The position numbers were made by a program, and so were the translations under genes. A DNA stretch of 64,000 nt, taken from the NCBI RefSeq assembly GCF_001482405.1, contig NZ_LPXO01000001.1, positions 1 through 64,000 on the forward strand. Direction: 5' to 3'. Position 1 is the first letter of the stretch, and every line of letters starts with the position of its first letter. The DNA comes from Pseudoponticoccus marisrubri (GTDB lineage Bacteria > Pseudomonadota > Alphaproteobacteria > Rhodobacterales > Rhodobacteraceae). The notes below the pieces were generated by a model that was not told the origin of the DNA, searched no databases, and saw only the letters and a program-made list of their open reading frames with translations. Of this stretch, positions 51,212 through 60,871 are shown piece after piece.

Positions 51212-51619
51212 TCATTGATTGGCCGGTGCGGTCTCCTCTGCCGTGTCGCCGGCCGGAGCGGTCTCGTCCGCCGGTGCGGTCTGCTGCGCCGGTGCCGTCT
51301 GCTGGGCGGGGGCCGTCTGCTCTGCCGGCGCGGTGCCGTCCGCCGGGGCGGTCTGCTGCGCGGGCGCGGCCGGGTCCGCCGGGGTCGCGGGGTTGGTTGC
51401 GGCGCCCTCGGTGGCCGGGGTGATCGTCGTCTCCACCTCGGAGCCGCGCGGCGACAGCGCCACGGCGACGATGATCACCACCAGCACCACCGCGGCCAGC
51501 ACGCCCAGCATGGTGCCGGCGCCCCCGCGCGAACTGGGCAGGGGGCGGCCGCCGCGGGTCCGCGGGTCGGTCTCGTGCGGGATCTCGGTCAGTCGGGGAT
51601 CGCGGGTCTCGTAGGCCAT
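51212..51619 (-). CDS. Single-pass membrane protein with Ala-Pro-Gln-Thr repeats
   Basis: A 135-residue protein: a cytoplasmic, charged N-terminus (AYETRDPRLTEIPHE), one transmembrane segment (about 38-58: GTMLGVLAAVVLVVIIVAVAL), then a periplasmic low-complexity part of A-P-x-x-Q-T-A-P pentads and hexads (AEQTAPAQQTAPAQQTAPAD). No domain recognised. Presumably a wall-spanning spacer. The start at 51619 was chosen because MAYETRD follows a GGAGCACG site; the longer upstream frame is unlikely. Confidence 0.7.
   Translation of the reverse strand: MAYETRDPRLTEIPHETDPRTRGGRPLPSSRGGAGTMLGVLAAVVLVVIIVAVALSPRGSEVETTITPATEGAATNPATPADPAAPAQQTAPADGTAPAEQTAPAQQTAPAQQTAPADETAPAGDTAEETAPANQ
51230..51360. 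repeat. Tandem 15/18-bp repeats in a membrane-protein gene
   Basis: On the minus strand units of the type GCGCAGCAGACGGC(A/C)CCGGC recur, encoding the A-P-A-x-Q-T repeat. They preserve frame. They gave a first impression of a CRISPR-like array but lack spacers. Confidence 0.65.
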
Positions 51620-52051
51620 GATCGTGCTCCTCTTCGGGTCTGGATGGACCCGGACCAGCCAGCGGGGCCGGCCCGGCGTCACGCATCCGACAAACGCCTG
51701 CACTGCCCGCCGCGGTTTCCCCCTGCGCCGCGCCCTGCCCCGCCTCGGCCAGCTCTTGCCGGAACCGGGCCCGCGGGCGCGCGGGTTTCAGCGCATACCG
51801 TCGCATACGGCAGACACCGGCGATGGCTGGCCGATCCCTGTGCGGCGCCCGGGCGGGAACATGCCGACATGGGCTCTCTGGACGGGCGAGCGCCATGCGC
51901 CTATAAGGCCGGCATGTGGACCCGTTTCGCGATCATCCTGCGAATTACATGCCCGGCGCTCTGACTGACCGAGCCGCCGGGACAAGGCGTATGACCCTCC
52001 GCGCCGCCCTCACCCAGATCCTTCCGAACGACGACCCGAGGACGCAATTCC
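51620..52051. other. 432 bp divergent spacer upstream of ileS
   Basis: Several overlapping short frames exist on both strands but none has a domain or convincing ribosome binding site. It should hold the promoters of ileS (+) and the 51619 gene (-). I see no T-box or riboswitch. Confidence 0.5.
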
Positions 52052-55021
52052 ATGTGCGCCGACACGCCTGAGTACAAAGACACCCTGAATCTGCCCAAGA
52101 CCGGCTTTCCCATGCGGGCCGGCCTGCCCAAGCGCGAGCCCGGCTGGCTGGAGCGCTGGGAGCGCATCGGCATCTATGACCGCCTGCGCGAGACCGCCGA
52201 AGGCCGCCCGCCCTTCATCCTGCATGACGGCCCGCCCTATGCGAACGGCAACCTGCATATCGGCCACGCGCTGAACAAGGTGCTGAAGGATTTCATCGTG
52301 CGCAGCCAGCAGATGCTGGGCCGCGACGCGCGCTACGTGCCCGGCTGGGACTGCCACGGCCTGCCGATCGAGTGGAAGATCGAGCAGCGCTACCGCGAGA
52401 AGGGCCGGAACAAGGACGAGGTCGACGTGGTCGACTTCCGCCAGGAATGCCGCCGCTTCGCCGAGGGCTGGGTCGACATCCAGCGCAAGGAGTTCCAGCG
52501 TCTGGGCGTGACCGGCAACTGGCCCGAGCCTTACCTGACCATGGATTTCCATGCCGAGCGGGTGATCGCGGAAGAGTTCCAGACCTTCCTGATGAACGGC
52601 ACGCTCTACCAGGGCTCCAAGCCGGTCATGTGGTCGCCGGTCGAGAAGACCGCGCTGGCCGAGGCCGAGGTCGAGTATCACGACCACAAGAGCCACACGA
52701 TCTGGGTGCCCTTCCGCATCGTCTCGGGCGGTGATGCGCCCATGCCCGCGGGCGAGGATGACGATTACGCCGGCGCCGACCAGGCGCTGCTGGCCTCCGA
52801 CCTGCAAGGGGCCAAGGTGGTGATCTGGACGACCACGCCCTGGACGATCCCGTCCAACAAGGCCGTGGCCTACAATCCCGAGATCTCCTACGGGCTCTAC
52901 GAGGTCACCGGCCGGCCCGAGGAATGCTGGGCCCGGATCGGCGACCGCTACCTGCTGGCCGACAGCCTCGCCGAGGAGGTGTTGGGCAAGGCCCGCCTGC
53001 AGGACGGCATGTGGCGGCGGCTGCGCGGCGTCACCGCGCAGGAGCTGTCGACCATGACGCTGGCCCACCCGTTCCGCGGGCTGGACGGGGCCGAGGGGTT
53101 CTGGGATTACGACGTGCCGATGATCGATGGCGACCACGTCACCGACGAGGCGGGCACCGGCTTCGTGCACACCGCGCCCAGCCACGGGCAGGAGGATTAC
53201 GACTGTTTCGTGGCCCGCAACTGGCTGGACCGGATGACCCACAACGTGGGCGAGGCGGGCGAGTTCCTGTCCCATGTGCCCGTCTTCGCGGGGCTCGAGA
53301 TCATCACCGCCAAGGGCAAGGAGGGCAAGGCCAACACAGCCGTGATCGACAAGCTGGTCGAGGCCGGCGGGCTGCTGGCGCGCGGGCGGATGACGCACAG
53401 CTACCCGCATTCCTGGCGCTCCAAGGCGCCGGTCATCTACCGCAACACGCCGCAATGGTTCGCCGCCATCGACCGCCCCGTCGGTGACGGGCAGGACACG
53501 CATGGCACCACGATCCGCGAGCGCGCGCTGACCTCGATCGACGAGCTGGTCACCTGGACCCCGCGCACCGGGCGCAACCGCCTCTATTCGATGATCGAGG
53601 CGCGGCCCGACTGGGTGCTGTCGCGGCAGCGCGCCTGGGGCGTGCCGCTGACCTGCTTCACCCGCAAGGGGGCGCTGCCCACCGATCCCGACTTCCTGCT
53701 GCGCGACCCGGCGGTGAATGCGCGCATCAACGAAGCCTTCGAAACCGAGGGGGCGGACGCCTGGTACAAGCCGGGCGCCAAGGCGCGGTTCCTGGGCGCC
53801 GACTATGACCCCGAGGAGTGGGAGCAGGTCTTCGACATCCTCGACGTGTGGTTCGATTCCGGCTCCACCCATGCCTTCGTGCTGCGCGACCGCGCCGACG
53901 GGGCGCCGGACGGGATCGCCGATCTCTACCTCGAGGGCACCGACCAGCATCGCGGCTGGTTCCACTCGTCCATGCTGCAGGCCTGCGGCACGAAGGGCCG
54001 CGCGCCCTATCGCGGCGTGCTGACCCACGGGTTCACGCTGGACGAGAAGGGCAACAAGATGTCCAAGTCGCTCGGCAACACGATCGTGCCCGAGGAGGTC
54101 GTCAAGCAGTACGGCGCCGACATCCTGCGGCTCTGGGTGGCGCAGACCGACTATACCGCCGACCAGCGCATCGGGCCCGAGATCCTGAAGGGGGTGGCCG
54201 ACAGCTATCGCCGGCTGCGCAACACGATGCGTTACCTGCTGGGGGCCGTGGCCTATTACGACCCGGCCGAGCGGGTGGTGCCGGCCGAGATGCCCGAGCT
54301 GGAGCGCTACATCCTGCACAGGCTGGCGGAACTGGATCACGCGGTGCGCAAGGGCTATGCCGAGTACGATTTCCAGGGCGTGTTCCAGCAGCTGTTCAAC
54401 TTCTGCACGGTGGAGCTGTCGGCCTTCTATTTCGACATCCGCAAGGACGCGCTCTATTGCGATGGCGACACGGCCCGGCGGCGCGCGGCGCGCACGGTGA
54501 TGGACATCCTGTTCCACCGGCTGACCACCTGGCTGGCGCCGGTGCTGGTCTTCACCATGGAAGAGGTCTGGCTGGAACGCTTCCCGGGCGAGGACAGCTC
54601 GGTCCACCTGCAGGACATCCCCGAGACGCCGGCGGACTGGCTGGACGAGCCGCTGGCCGCCAAATGGGCGCAGGTGCGGCGCGCGCGGCGCGTGGTGACC
54701 GCCGCGCTCGAGGTGCAGCGCTCCGAGAAGGTGATCGGGGCCTCGCTGGAGGCCGCGCCGGTTGTGCATGTGCGCGATTCCGAGATGCTGGCGGCGCTGC
54801 GCGAGGTGGCGTTCGAGGATGTCTGCATCACCTCCGACATCATGCTGACCGGTGACCCGCTGCCCACCGAGGCCTTCCGCATGCCCGAGATCGAGGGCGT
54901 GGGCGTGGTGTTCGAGAAGGCCGAGGGCCAGAAATGCCAGCGCTGCTGGAAGATCCTGCCCGATGTTGGCCAGCACGCCCATCCCGCGACCTGCAAACGC
55001 TGCAGCGCAGCATTGGGGTAA
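52052..55021 (+). CDS. ileS: Isoleucine--tRNA ligase
   Basis: The 989-residue class I synthetase has GNLHIGHALNKVLKD (HIGH motif, about 66-80), WDCHGLPIEWKIE, the editing domain with WTTTPWTIPSNKAV, and KMSKSLGN (about 669-676). The anticodon-binding domain follows and a C-terminal zinc site QKCQRCWKILPD...CKRC. The start is the ATG giving MCADTPEYKDTLNLPKTGFPMR, the family opening. Palindrome cluster 2 begins 4 bp past the stop. Confidence 0.97.
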   Translation: MCADTPEYKDTLNLPKTGFPMRAGLPKREPGWLERWERIGIYDRLRETAEGRPPFILHDGPPYANGNLHIGHALNKVLKDFIVRSQQMLGRDARYVPGWDCHGLPIEWKIEQRYREKGRNKDEVDVVDFRQECRRFAEGWVDIQRKEFQRLGVTGNWPEPYLTMDFHAERVIAEEFQTFLMNGTLYQGSKPVMWSPVEKTALAEAEVEYHDHKSHTIWVPFRIVSGGDAPMPAGEDDDYAGADQALLASDLQGAKVVIWTTTPWTIPSNKAVAYNPEISYGLYEVTGRPEECWARIGDRYLLADSLAEEVLGKARLQDGMWRRLRGVTAQELSTMTLAHPFRGLDGAEGFWDYDVPMIDGDHVTDEAGTGFVHTAPSHGQEDYDCFVARNWLDRMTHNVGEAGEFLSHVPVFAGLEIITAKGKEGKANTAVIDKLVEAGGLLARGRMTHSYPHSWRSKAPVIYRNTPQWFAAIDRPVGDGQDTHGTTIRERALTSIDELVTWTPRTGRNRLYSMIEARPDWVLSRQRAWGVPLTCFTRKGALPTDPDFLLRDPAVNARINEAFETEGADAWYKPGAKARFLGADYDPEEWEQVFDILDVWFDSGSTHAFVLRDRADGAPDGIADLYLEGTDQHRGWFHSSMLQACGTKGRAPYRGVLTHGFTLDEKGNKMSKSLGNTIVPEEVVKQYGADILRLWVAQTDYTADQRIGPEILKGVADSYRRLRNTMRYLLGAVAYYDPAERVVPAEMPELERYILHRLAELDHAVRKGYAEYDFQGVFQQLFNFCTVELSAFYFDIRKDALYCDGDTARRRAARTVMDILFHRLTTWLAPVLVFTMEEVWLERFPGEDSSVHLQDIPETPADWLDEPLAAKWAQVRRARRVVTAALEVQRSEKVIGASLEAAPVVHVRDSEMLAALREVAFEDVCITSDIMLTGDPLPTEAFRMPEIEGVGVVFEKAEGQKCQRCWKILPDVGQHAHPATCKRCSAALG

Positions 55022-55025
55022 GGCG

Positions 55026-55168
55026 GACGCGCGTTCGAACGCGCGTCTCCCGCCCGCCCGGGCCGGTGCCGTTCCGCGCCGACCCGGGTTGGGTCAGGGC
55101 GCCCCGTTCGGGCCGGGCGCGCGGCAAGCGCGTTGCAACGCGCTTCGAAGCCGCTTCGAAGCGGCTTC
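55026..55168. repeat. Cluster of perfect palindromes (cluster 2)
   Basis: Perfect palindromes: 22 bp at 55026-55047 (half GACGCGCGTTC), 20 bp at 55126-55145 (half AAGCGCGTTG) and 22 bp at 55147-55168 (half GAAGCCGCTTC), with a 10 bp one, GCTTCGAAGC (55142-55151), bridging the last two. Cores are TTCGAA or TTGCAA, as in cluster 1. The 20 bp centre of the last is identical to the fourth palindrome of cluster 1. The 13-bp CCGCCCGGGCCGG at 55054-55066 is the inverse of the one at 45913. The cluster begins 4 bp after the ileS stop. Confidence 0.88.
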
Positions 55169-55268
55169 CGCCCCGCTCCAGCATCAGAGCGGCCGGGCAT
55201 CTCGGCGATTGCCCGACCGTGGCCTGGCGCGCTAGGCTGAAAGCGTCCCGCCAGATACGAGCCCTGCC

Positions 55269-55757
55269 ATGCATCGCCGCGCCCTTCTCCTCTCTACCCT
55301 CGCCCTCATTTCTGCCTGTGCCACCGTTCCCGGCGAACAGGCGCTGGCGCCGAACAGCACGCTGATCGTCACGCGCCATGGCGACCGCGACGGCGAGGAC
55401 CTCTCGCGCACCGGGCGCGCCCGCGCCGAGGCCCTGGTCGCCGCGCTGGACGGCATGGCACTGGATGGCATCTTCTCCCCCGGCATCGCGCGCAATCTCG
55501 ACACGGCGGCGCCGCTCTCTCGTGCGCGCGATCTGCCGGTGCAGCGGCTCGCGCAGGAAGACCCGGTGCCCGAGTTGGTCACGCAGGGCGCCGGCAAGAC
55601 GGTGCTCTGGGTCGGCAACAAGGGCAATATCGCGCGGATCTGGACGCAGTTGCGCCTGGGTGGCGAGATGCCGTTGACCTATGGCGACCTGCACATCATC
55701 CGCGCCGACGGGATGGGCCGGGTGACGATCGAGCGGCGCCGCTACGGCCCGCAGTGA
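55269..55757 (+). CDS. Histidine-phosphatase-family lipoprotein
   Basis: The 162-residue protein has a lipoprotein signal (MHRRALLLSTLALISACATV, lipobox ISAC). The RHG-type catalytic motif follows in IVTRHGDRDGEDLSRTGRARA (about 34-54) and a second block VLWVGNKGNIARIWTQL, where histidine phosphatases usually have a second catalytic His (here GNKGN, not obviously His). The fold fits SixA/phosphoglycerate-mutase-type domains. Periplasmic phosphatase activity is possible but the second-site variation makes it uncertain. Confidence 0.75.
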   Translation: MHRRALLLSTLALISACATVPGEQALAPNSTLIVTRHGDRDGEDLSRTGRARAEALVAALDGMALDGIFSPGIARNLDTAAPLSRARDLPVQRLAQEDPVPELVTQGAGKTVLWVGNKGNIARIWTQLRLGGEMPLTYGDLHIIRADGMGRVTIERRRYGPQ

Positions 55758-55769
55758 CAGTGGCCCCGC

Positions 55770-56675
55770 TCAGCCGGCCAGCAGGGCCAGCACCAGCGGG
55801 ATGGTAACCACCGCCGCCAAAGTCTGCGCGGTGACCAACCCAGCCATGAAGGTGCCGTCGCCGCCCAGCTGTCGGGTCAGCACGTAGGCGGTGGGCGCCG
55901 TGGGGATGGCGCAGAAGATCACCAGCACCAGCGCCTCCTGCGTTCCCAGCCCCAGTCCCAGCGCCATGCCCGCCGCGAGCATAGGCATGGCCAGCAGGCG
56001 CGCCGCGCCCACAAGGGCCAGCGCCACGCCGTCCTGTCGCAGCGCCGCGGGACGCAGCGCCGCGCCGACGCAGAGCAGGCCCAGCGGCAGGCTGCCCTGC
56101 CCCAGCAGTGCAAAGACCCGGTCGGTCCCGAAGGGCAGGCTTTGCCCGCTCAGCGCAAGCCCGCCGCCGGCGAGGCAGGCGAGGATCAGCGGGTTGCGCA
56201 GCATCGTGCGCAGCAGGCGCAGCGGCTGGCCCAGCGCGCTGCCCTCGGTCAGGGCCATGATCGACAGCACGTTGACGAGCGGCACTGCGACCGCCAGCAC
56301 CACCGCGGCCCGTTCCACACCGCCCGGTCCCGCCACGGCGGCGGTGACCGCGAGGCCCAGATAGGTGTTGAAGCGCACCACCCCCTGCAGGGCCGGGCCG
56401 AACCGCGCCGCCGGCACCGGGCGCAGCCGGCGCAGCCCGACCAGGATCAGCGCCGCAAGGCAGACCACGGCAACCGTCGCGCCGCCCAGCCGCAGGATCG
56501 CGGGGTCGCGCACCGGGGCATCCACCAGCGAGGCGACCAGCAGGGCCGGGAAAAGCACGAAATAGTTGATGCGCTCGGCCGCGGGCCAGAAGCCGGGATC
56601 GGGAAAGCCCGCGCGCATCAGGACGAAGCCCGTGCAGATCAGCGCGAAAAGCGGCCAGATCGTGAAGATGAGCAC
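55770..56675 (-). CDS. AEC-family (auxin efflux carrier-like) permease
   Basis: The 301-residue protein has ten hydrophobic segments in two five-helix halves, e.g. IWPLFALICTGFVLMRAG near the start. It also shows the AEC hallmark PALLVASLVDAP and the C-terminal block CAIPTAPTAYVLTRQLGGD. Substrates of bacterial AEC proteins are usually dicarboxylates or malonate-like acids. Convergent with the phosphatase gene. Confidence 0.85.
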   Translation of the reverse strand: MLIFTIWPLFALICTGFVLMRAGFPDPGFWPAAERINYFVLFPALLVASLVDAPVRDPAILRLGGATVAVVCLAALILVGLRRLRPVPAARFGPALQGVVRFNTYLGLAVTAAVAGPGGVERAAVVLAVAVPLVNVLSIMALTEGSALGQPLRLLRTMLRNPLILACLAGGGLALSGQSLPFGTDRVFALLGQGSLPLGLLCVGAALRPAALRQDGVALALVGAARLLAMPMLAAGMALGLGLGTQEALVLVIFCAIPTAPTAYVLTRQLGGDGTFMAGLVTAQTLAAVVTIPLVLALLAG

Positions 56676-56763
56676 GGCAGGTCTCCGAAGCGCGACAATC
56701 CTGCGCGCCTCCTAGCACCTTCGCCGCGGCAATCGCCAGTCGGTTGCCGCCAGGGCCGATCGC

Positions 56764-56991
56764 TCAGGCGGCCAGCAGGTCCCGGAAAACATGCGGCAGG
56801 ATCTGGTCGCGGGTCAGGCCCATCCGGGCCAGTTCGGCATCGCTGCGCGATTCCAGCACGATGATCTCGCGCAGGCGCGCACGGCGCAGCCCATTGGCGT
56901 TGAAGCCGAGCCCCCGCTCGGCGAAATACCAGTCGATCTTCTGTCCAAGGGGCGTGTGCCCGACACCGATCTGTACATTGTCACGTGGCAT
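56764..56991 (-). CDS. Small DUF1127-like protein
   Basis: The 75-residue basic protein ends RRARLREIIVLESRSDAELARMGLTRDQILPHVFRDLLA, where the SDxELxRMGL motif is that of DUF1127 proteins. In related bacteria these help control phosphate or RNA-linked responses. Start MPRDNVQIGVGH at 56991. The N-terminal half is variable. Confidence 0.65.
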   Translation of the reverse strand: MPRDNVQIGVGHTPLGQKIDWYFAERGLGFNANGLRRARLREIIVLESRSDAELARMGLTRDQILPHVFRDLLAA

Positions 56992-57163
56992 GTCCGGAAA
57001 CCTTTCCTGCTCTGGCCGGTTTCCTCCCGCGTCACAGACTGGCACGGCGGGGCGACACGGCCTGCTCACCTGCGCGTGAGAGCGGCCCCTGCGCCCACCG
57101 GCTGCACAAAAAATGCGCCCGGATTTCCCCGGACGCATCGTGAGCGGTCAGTTGTCACCCCGA

Positions 57164-58264
<1,101 letters not shown>

Positions 58265-58393
58265 CAGGGAGCACTCCCAACCCGTATCTGTGTCAGTCTA
58301 ACGTAGGAATTGCACAGGCAATTTCCATTCATGACATTGTATACGCCGTATGCGACCGGTCGGATGACAATTAGTTCCCTTGCGGCCTCGCGG

Positions 58394-59584
58394 TCACGCC
58401 GCCGCCTCCAATGCCACATCCAGCGCCGCGGAGAGATCGGCCACCAGGTCCTCGGGATCCTCGATGCCCACCGACAGGCGCACCAGCCCGTCGCCGATGC
58501 CCAGCTGGGCGCGGATCTCGGGGCTGAGCCGCTGGTGGGTCGTGGTCGCGGGATGGGTGATGATCGAGCGCGCATCGCCGAGGTTGTTCGAGATCAGCAC
58601 GATCTGCAGCGCATTGAGAAAGCGGAAGGCCGCCGGCTTGCCGCCCTCGAGATCGAGCGCCAGCATGGTGCCGCCCGCGCCCAGCTGACGCATCGCCAGC
58701 GCGTGCTGCGGATGGCTGTCGAGGCCGGGATAGATCACGCGGCGCAGCGCGGGATGGCCGGACAGGGCCGTGGCGATGGCCTCGGCCCCCTCGGTCTGGG
58801 CGCGCACGCGCAGCTCCAGCGTCTCGAGCCCCTTGAGCATGACCCACGCGTTGAACGGGCTCATCGAGCCACCCGTGTGCTTCATGTAGGGTTCCACCAC
58901 GCCGCGGATATGCTCGCGCGGGCCAAGGATCACGCCGCCGAGGCAGCGGCCCTGCCCGTCCACATGCTTGGTCGTGGAATAAACGACGAGGTCCGCGCCC
59001 TGTGCGATGGCCCTGGAGTAGACCGGCGTCGAGAAGACATTGTCGACGATCACCTTGGCGCCCACGCCATGGGCCAGCTCGGCCACCGCCGCGATGTCGA
59101 CCAGCTCCAGCGTCGGGTTGGCCATGGATTCGAAGAACACCGCCTTGGTGTCTGGCCGCAGCGCCGCGCGCCACTGGTCCAGATCGGTGCCGTCGACAAA
59201 GGTCACCTCGACCCCGTAGCGGGTCAGCACCTCTTCGAGCACGTAAAGACAGGAGCCGAACAACGCCCGGGCCGAGACCACGTGATCGCCCGCCCTCAGC
59301 ATCGAGGTCAGCGCGCCGTTCACCGCCGCCATGCCCGAGGCGCAGGCAAACCCGTCCTCGGCGCCTTCCAGCATGGCCATCCGTTCCTCGAACATGGCCA
59401 CGGTGGGGTTGCCGTAGCGGGCATAGATGAACTCGCCCGGTTCCGCCTTGAGAAAGCGCGCCTCGGCCGCCTCGGCACTGTCATAGACAAAGCCCTGCGT
59501 GAGGTAGATCGCCTCGCTCACCTCGCCCCATTGGCTGCGGCGGGTTCCGCCATGCACCAGGTTCGTGCGCCGTTTCCGTTCCAT
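58394..59584 (-). CDS. metZ: O-succinylhomoserine sulfhydrylase
   Basis: The 396-residue PLP enzyme of the Cys/Met-metabolism family makes homocysteine from O-succinylhomoserine and sulfide. It has the motif FIYARYGNPTVAMFEERMAMLEGA, VVSARALFGSCLYVLEEVL, the PLP-lysine in VYSTTKHVDGQGRCLGG and a C-terminal LVRLSVGIEDPEDLVADL. Start MERKRRTNL at 59584. It is controlled by a SAM-II riboswitch about 70 bp upstream, so methionine sufficiency should repress it. Confidence 0.94.
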   Translation of the reverse strand: MERKRRTNLVHGGTRRSQWGEVSEAIYLTQGFVYDSAEAAEARFLKAEPGEFIYARYGNPTVAMFEERMAMLEGAEDGFACASGMAAVNGALTSMLRAGDHVVSARALFGSCLYVLEEVLTRYGVEVTFVDGTDLDQWRAALRPDTKAVFFESMANPTLELVDIAAVAELAHGVGAKVIVDNVFSTPVYSRAIAQGADLVVYSTTKHVDGQGRCLGGVILGPREHIRGVVEPYMKHTGGSMSPFNAWVMLKGLETLELRVRAQTEGAEAIATALSGHPALRRVIYPGLDSHPQHALAMRQLGAGGTMLALDLEGGKPAAFRFLNALQIVLISNNLGDARSIITHPATTTHQRLSPEIRAQLGIGDGLVRLSVGIEDPEDLVADLSAALDVALEAAA

Positions 59585-59651
59585 CCCGTGTCGTCTCCAA
59601 CAAAAAAAGACCCCGATCGCGGCCAAGCGAAAGGAGCCTTTCGTCTGACCT

Positions 59652-59702
59652 CTTTAGCGGCATGTTTAACGTGGCCCGCAATCCGGTAAACAAATCGCCA
59701 CG
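59652..59702 (-). promoter_or_regulatory. SAM-II riboswitch (metA motif) upstream of metZ
   Basis: The minus strand reads CGTGGCGATTTG, then CCGG and ATTGCGGGCCACGTTAAAC, then ATGCCGCTAAAG. Apart from the variable loops this is the SAM-II (metA motif) consensus: CGTGG pairs with CCACG and the 3' GCTAAAG segment completes the H-type pseudoknot. These riboswitches sit upstream of metA/metZ-type genes in Alphaproteobacteria. A CGAAAGG-CT-CCTTTCG stem (around 59630) and a T-run (59602-59609 on the minus strand) follow, so repression may act at transcription end as well as on translation. Confidence 0.93.
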
Positions 59703-59824
59703 CTCAACGGATTAGAGGCCTTAAGGTCACATTTCAAGGGCGTCACGCAGGTGTAACCGCTCTTTCACGAATCCGTTGCAGCCTTGGCGTACCGGCCACC
59801 TACAAGATGTAGTGGATCGCTGCC

Positions 59825-60751
59825 ATGCCCATGCTACGCATCACTGTGACGGACCAGGGCCCGCATCTCGACGGTGCGGCGGGCCCGCTGCACCCCGCGC
59901 TGGCCCGGGCGCTGGCGGCGGATGGTGGGCCGGTGACCATCATGATCCACGGGTTCAAGTACCTGCCCGGCCACAGCCGGCATTGCCCGCACCGCTCGCT
60001 GCAATCGGACGCGGCCCATCACGCCGATGCGCGCATCGTCAGCTGGCCCCGGCACCTTGGCCTGCGCGGGCAGCGGGGCGAGGGGCTGGGCATCTCCTTC
60101 GGCTGGCCGGCGCGCGGCTCGATCTGGCAGGCGCATCGGCGGGCCGCGCAGGCGGGGGATGCGCTGGCCGGGCTGGTGGCGCAGATCCGGCAGCTGGCCC
60201 CGCAGCGCCCGGTCCACGTGGTGGCGCATTCGCTGGGCGCGCGCGTGGCGCTGCAGGCGCTGCGTCAGGGCCGGCCCGGTGCCGTCGACCGCGCCATCCT
60301 GATGGCCGCGGCCGAGTTCACCGACACCGCGCGCGCGGCGCTGACCTCACCCGGCGGGCGGGCCTGCGAGGTGCTCAACGTCACCAGCCGCGAGAATGAC
60401 CTGTTCGACTTCCTCATGGAGCGGCTGGTCGCGCCGCCGCGCCCGGGCGACCGGATGCTGGGGCTGGGCGCGCTGCGGCTGCCCAATCTCGTGACGCTGC
60501 AGCTGGACGATGCCGAGAGCCTGCACCGGCTGCGCGCCGCCGGCTTTGCCGTCGCCCCGCCCATGCGCCGGATCTGCCACTGGTCGCCCTATCTGCGCCC
60601 CGGGGTGTTTCCGCTCTACCGCGCGGTGCTGTCGGGCGCGCTGCCCCTGCCCCGGCTGCGCGCCCTGCTGCCGGACGCGCCGCAGCCGCGCTGGTCGCGG
60701 CTGGTGCCGGTGCTGGCCCGCCCGGCCACCCGGGCCATCGCAGCAGAATAG
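59825..60751 (+). CDS. Alpha/beta-fold hydrolase
   Basis: The 308-residue cytosolic protein has the oxyanion/strand motif IMIHGFKYLPG and the nucleophile elbow VVAHSLGARVALQAL. This resembles DUF900/esterase-type serine hydrolases. The acid is probably in AAEFTDTARA and the catalytic His near RICHWSPYL, but their roles are uncertain. Substrate unknown. The CPA2 antiporter follows 120 bp later. Confidence 0.7.
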   Translation: MPMLRITVTDQGPHLDGAAGPLHPALARALAADGGPVTIMIHGFKYLPGHSRHCPHRSLQSDAAHHADARIVSWPRHLGLRGQRGEGLGISFGWPARGSIWQAHRRAAQAGDALAGLVAQIRQLAPQRPVHVVAHSLGARVALQALRQGRPGAVDRAILMAAAEFTDTARAALTSPGGRACEVLNVTSRENDLFDFLMERLVAPPRPGDRMLGLGALRLPNLVTLQLDDAESLHRLRAAGFAVAPPMRRICHWSPYLRPGVFPLYRAVLSGALPLPRLRALLPDAPQPRWSRLVPVLARPATRAIAAE

Positions 60752-60871
60752 CGGTGGAAACGGCTTTTTGACGCGCCTGTCCTAATATTTGCGTGTGCCG
60801 CATGCCGGTCGTCTTGCACGCCTTGGACATGCGCCGCATGATGAGGCGCAAATGCAGGCGGGACACTAGAT

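Noticed and set aside
51230-51360. Regular short repeats suggestive of a CRISPR array
   Set aside because: Units are contiguous, in frame and without unique spacers; they encode protein repeats.
51620-52051. T-box or other leader upstream of ileS
   Set aside because: No T-box sequence or specifier stem is visible; T-boxes are rare outside Firmicutes and relatives.
52010-54982. 990-codon open frame antisense to ileS
   Set aside because: Product is His/Gly/Arg-rich with no domain; classical shadow of a high-GC gene.
58265-58393. Zur box in the folE2 promoter
   Set aside because: An imperfect GGAATTGC/GCAATTTCC inverted repeat exists near 58306-58326, but it does not match a Zur consensus that I can defend.
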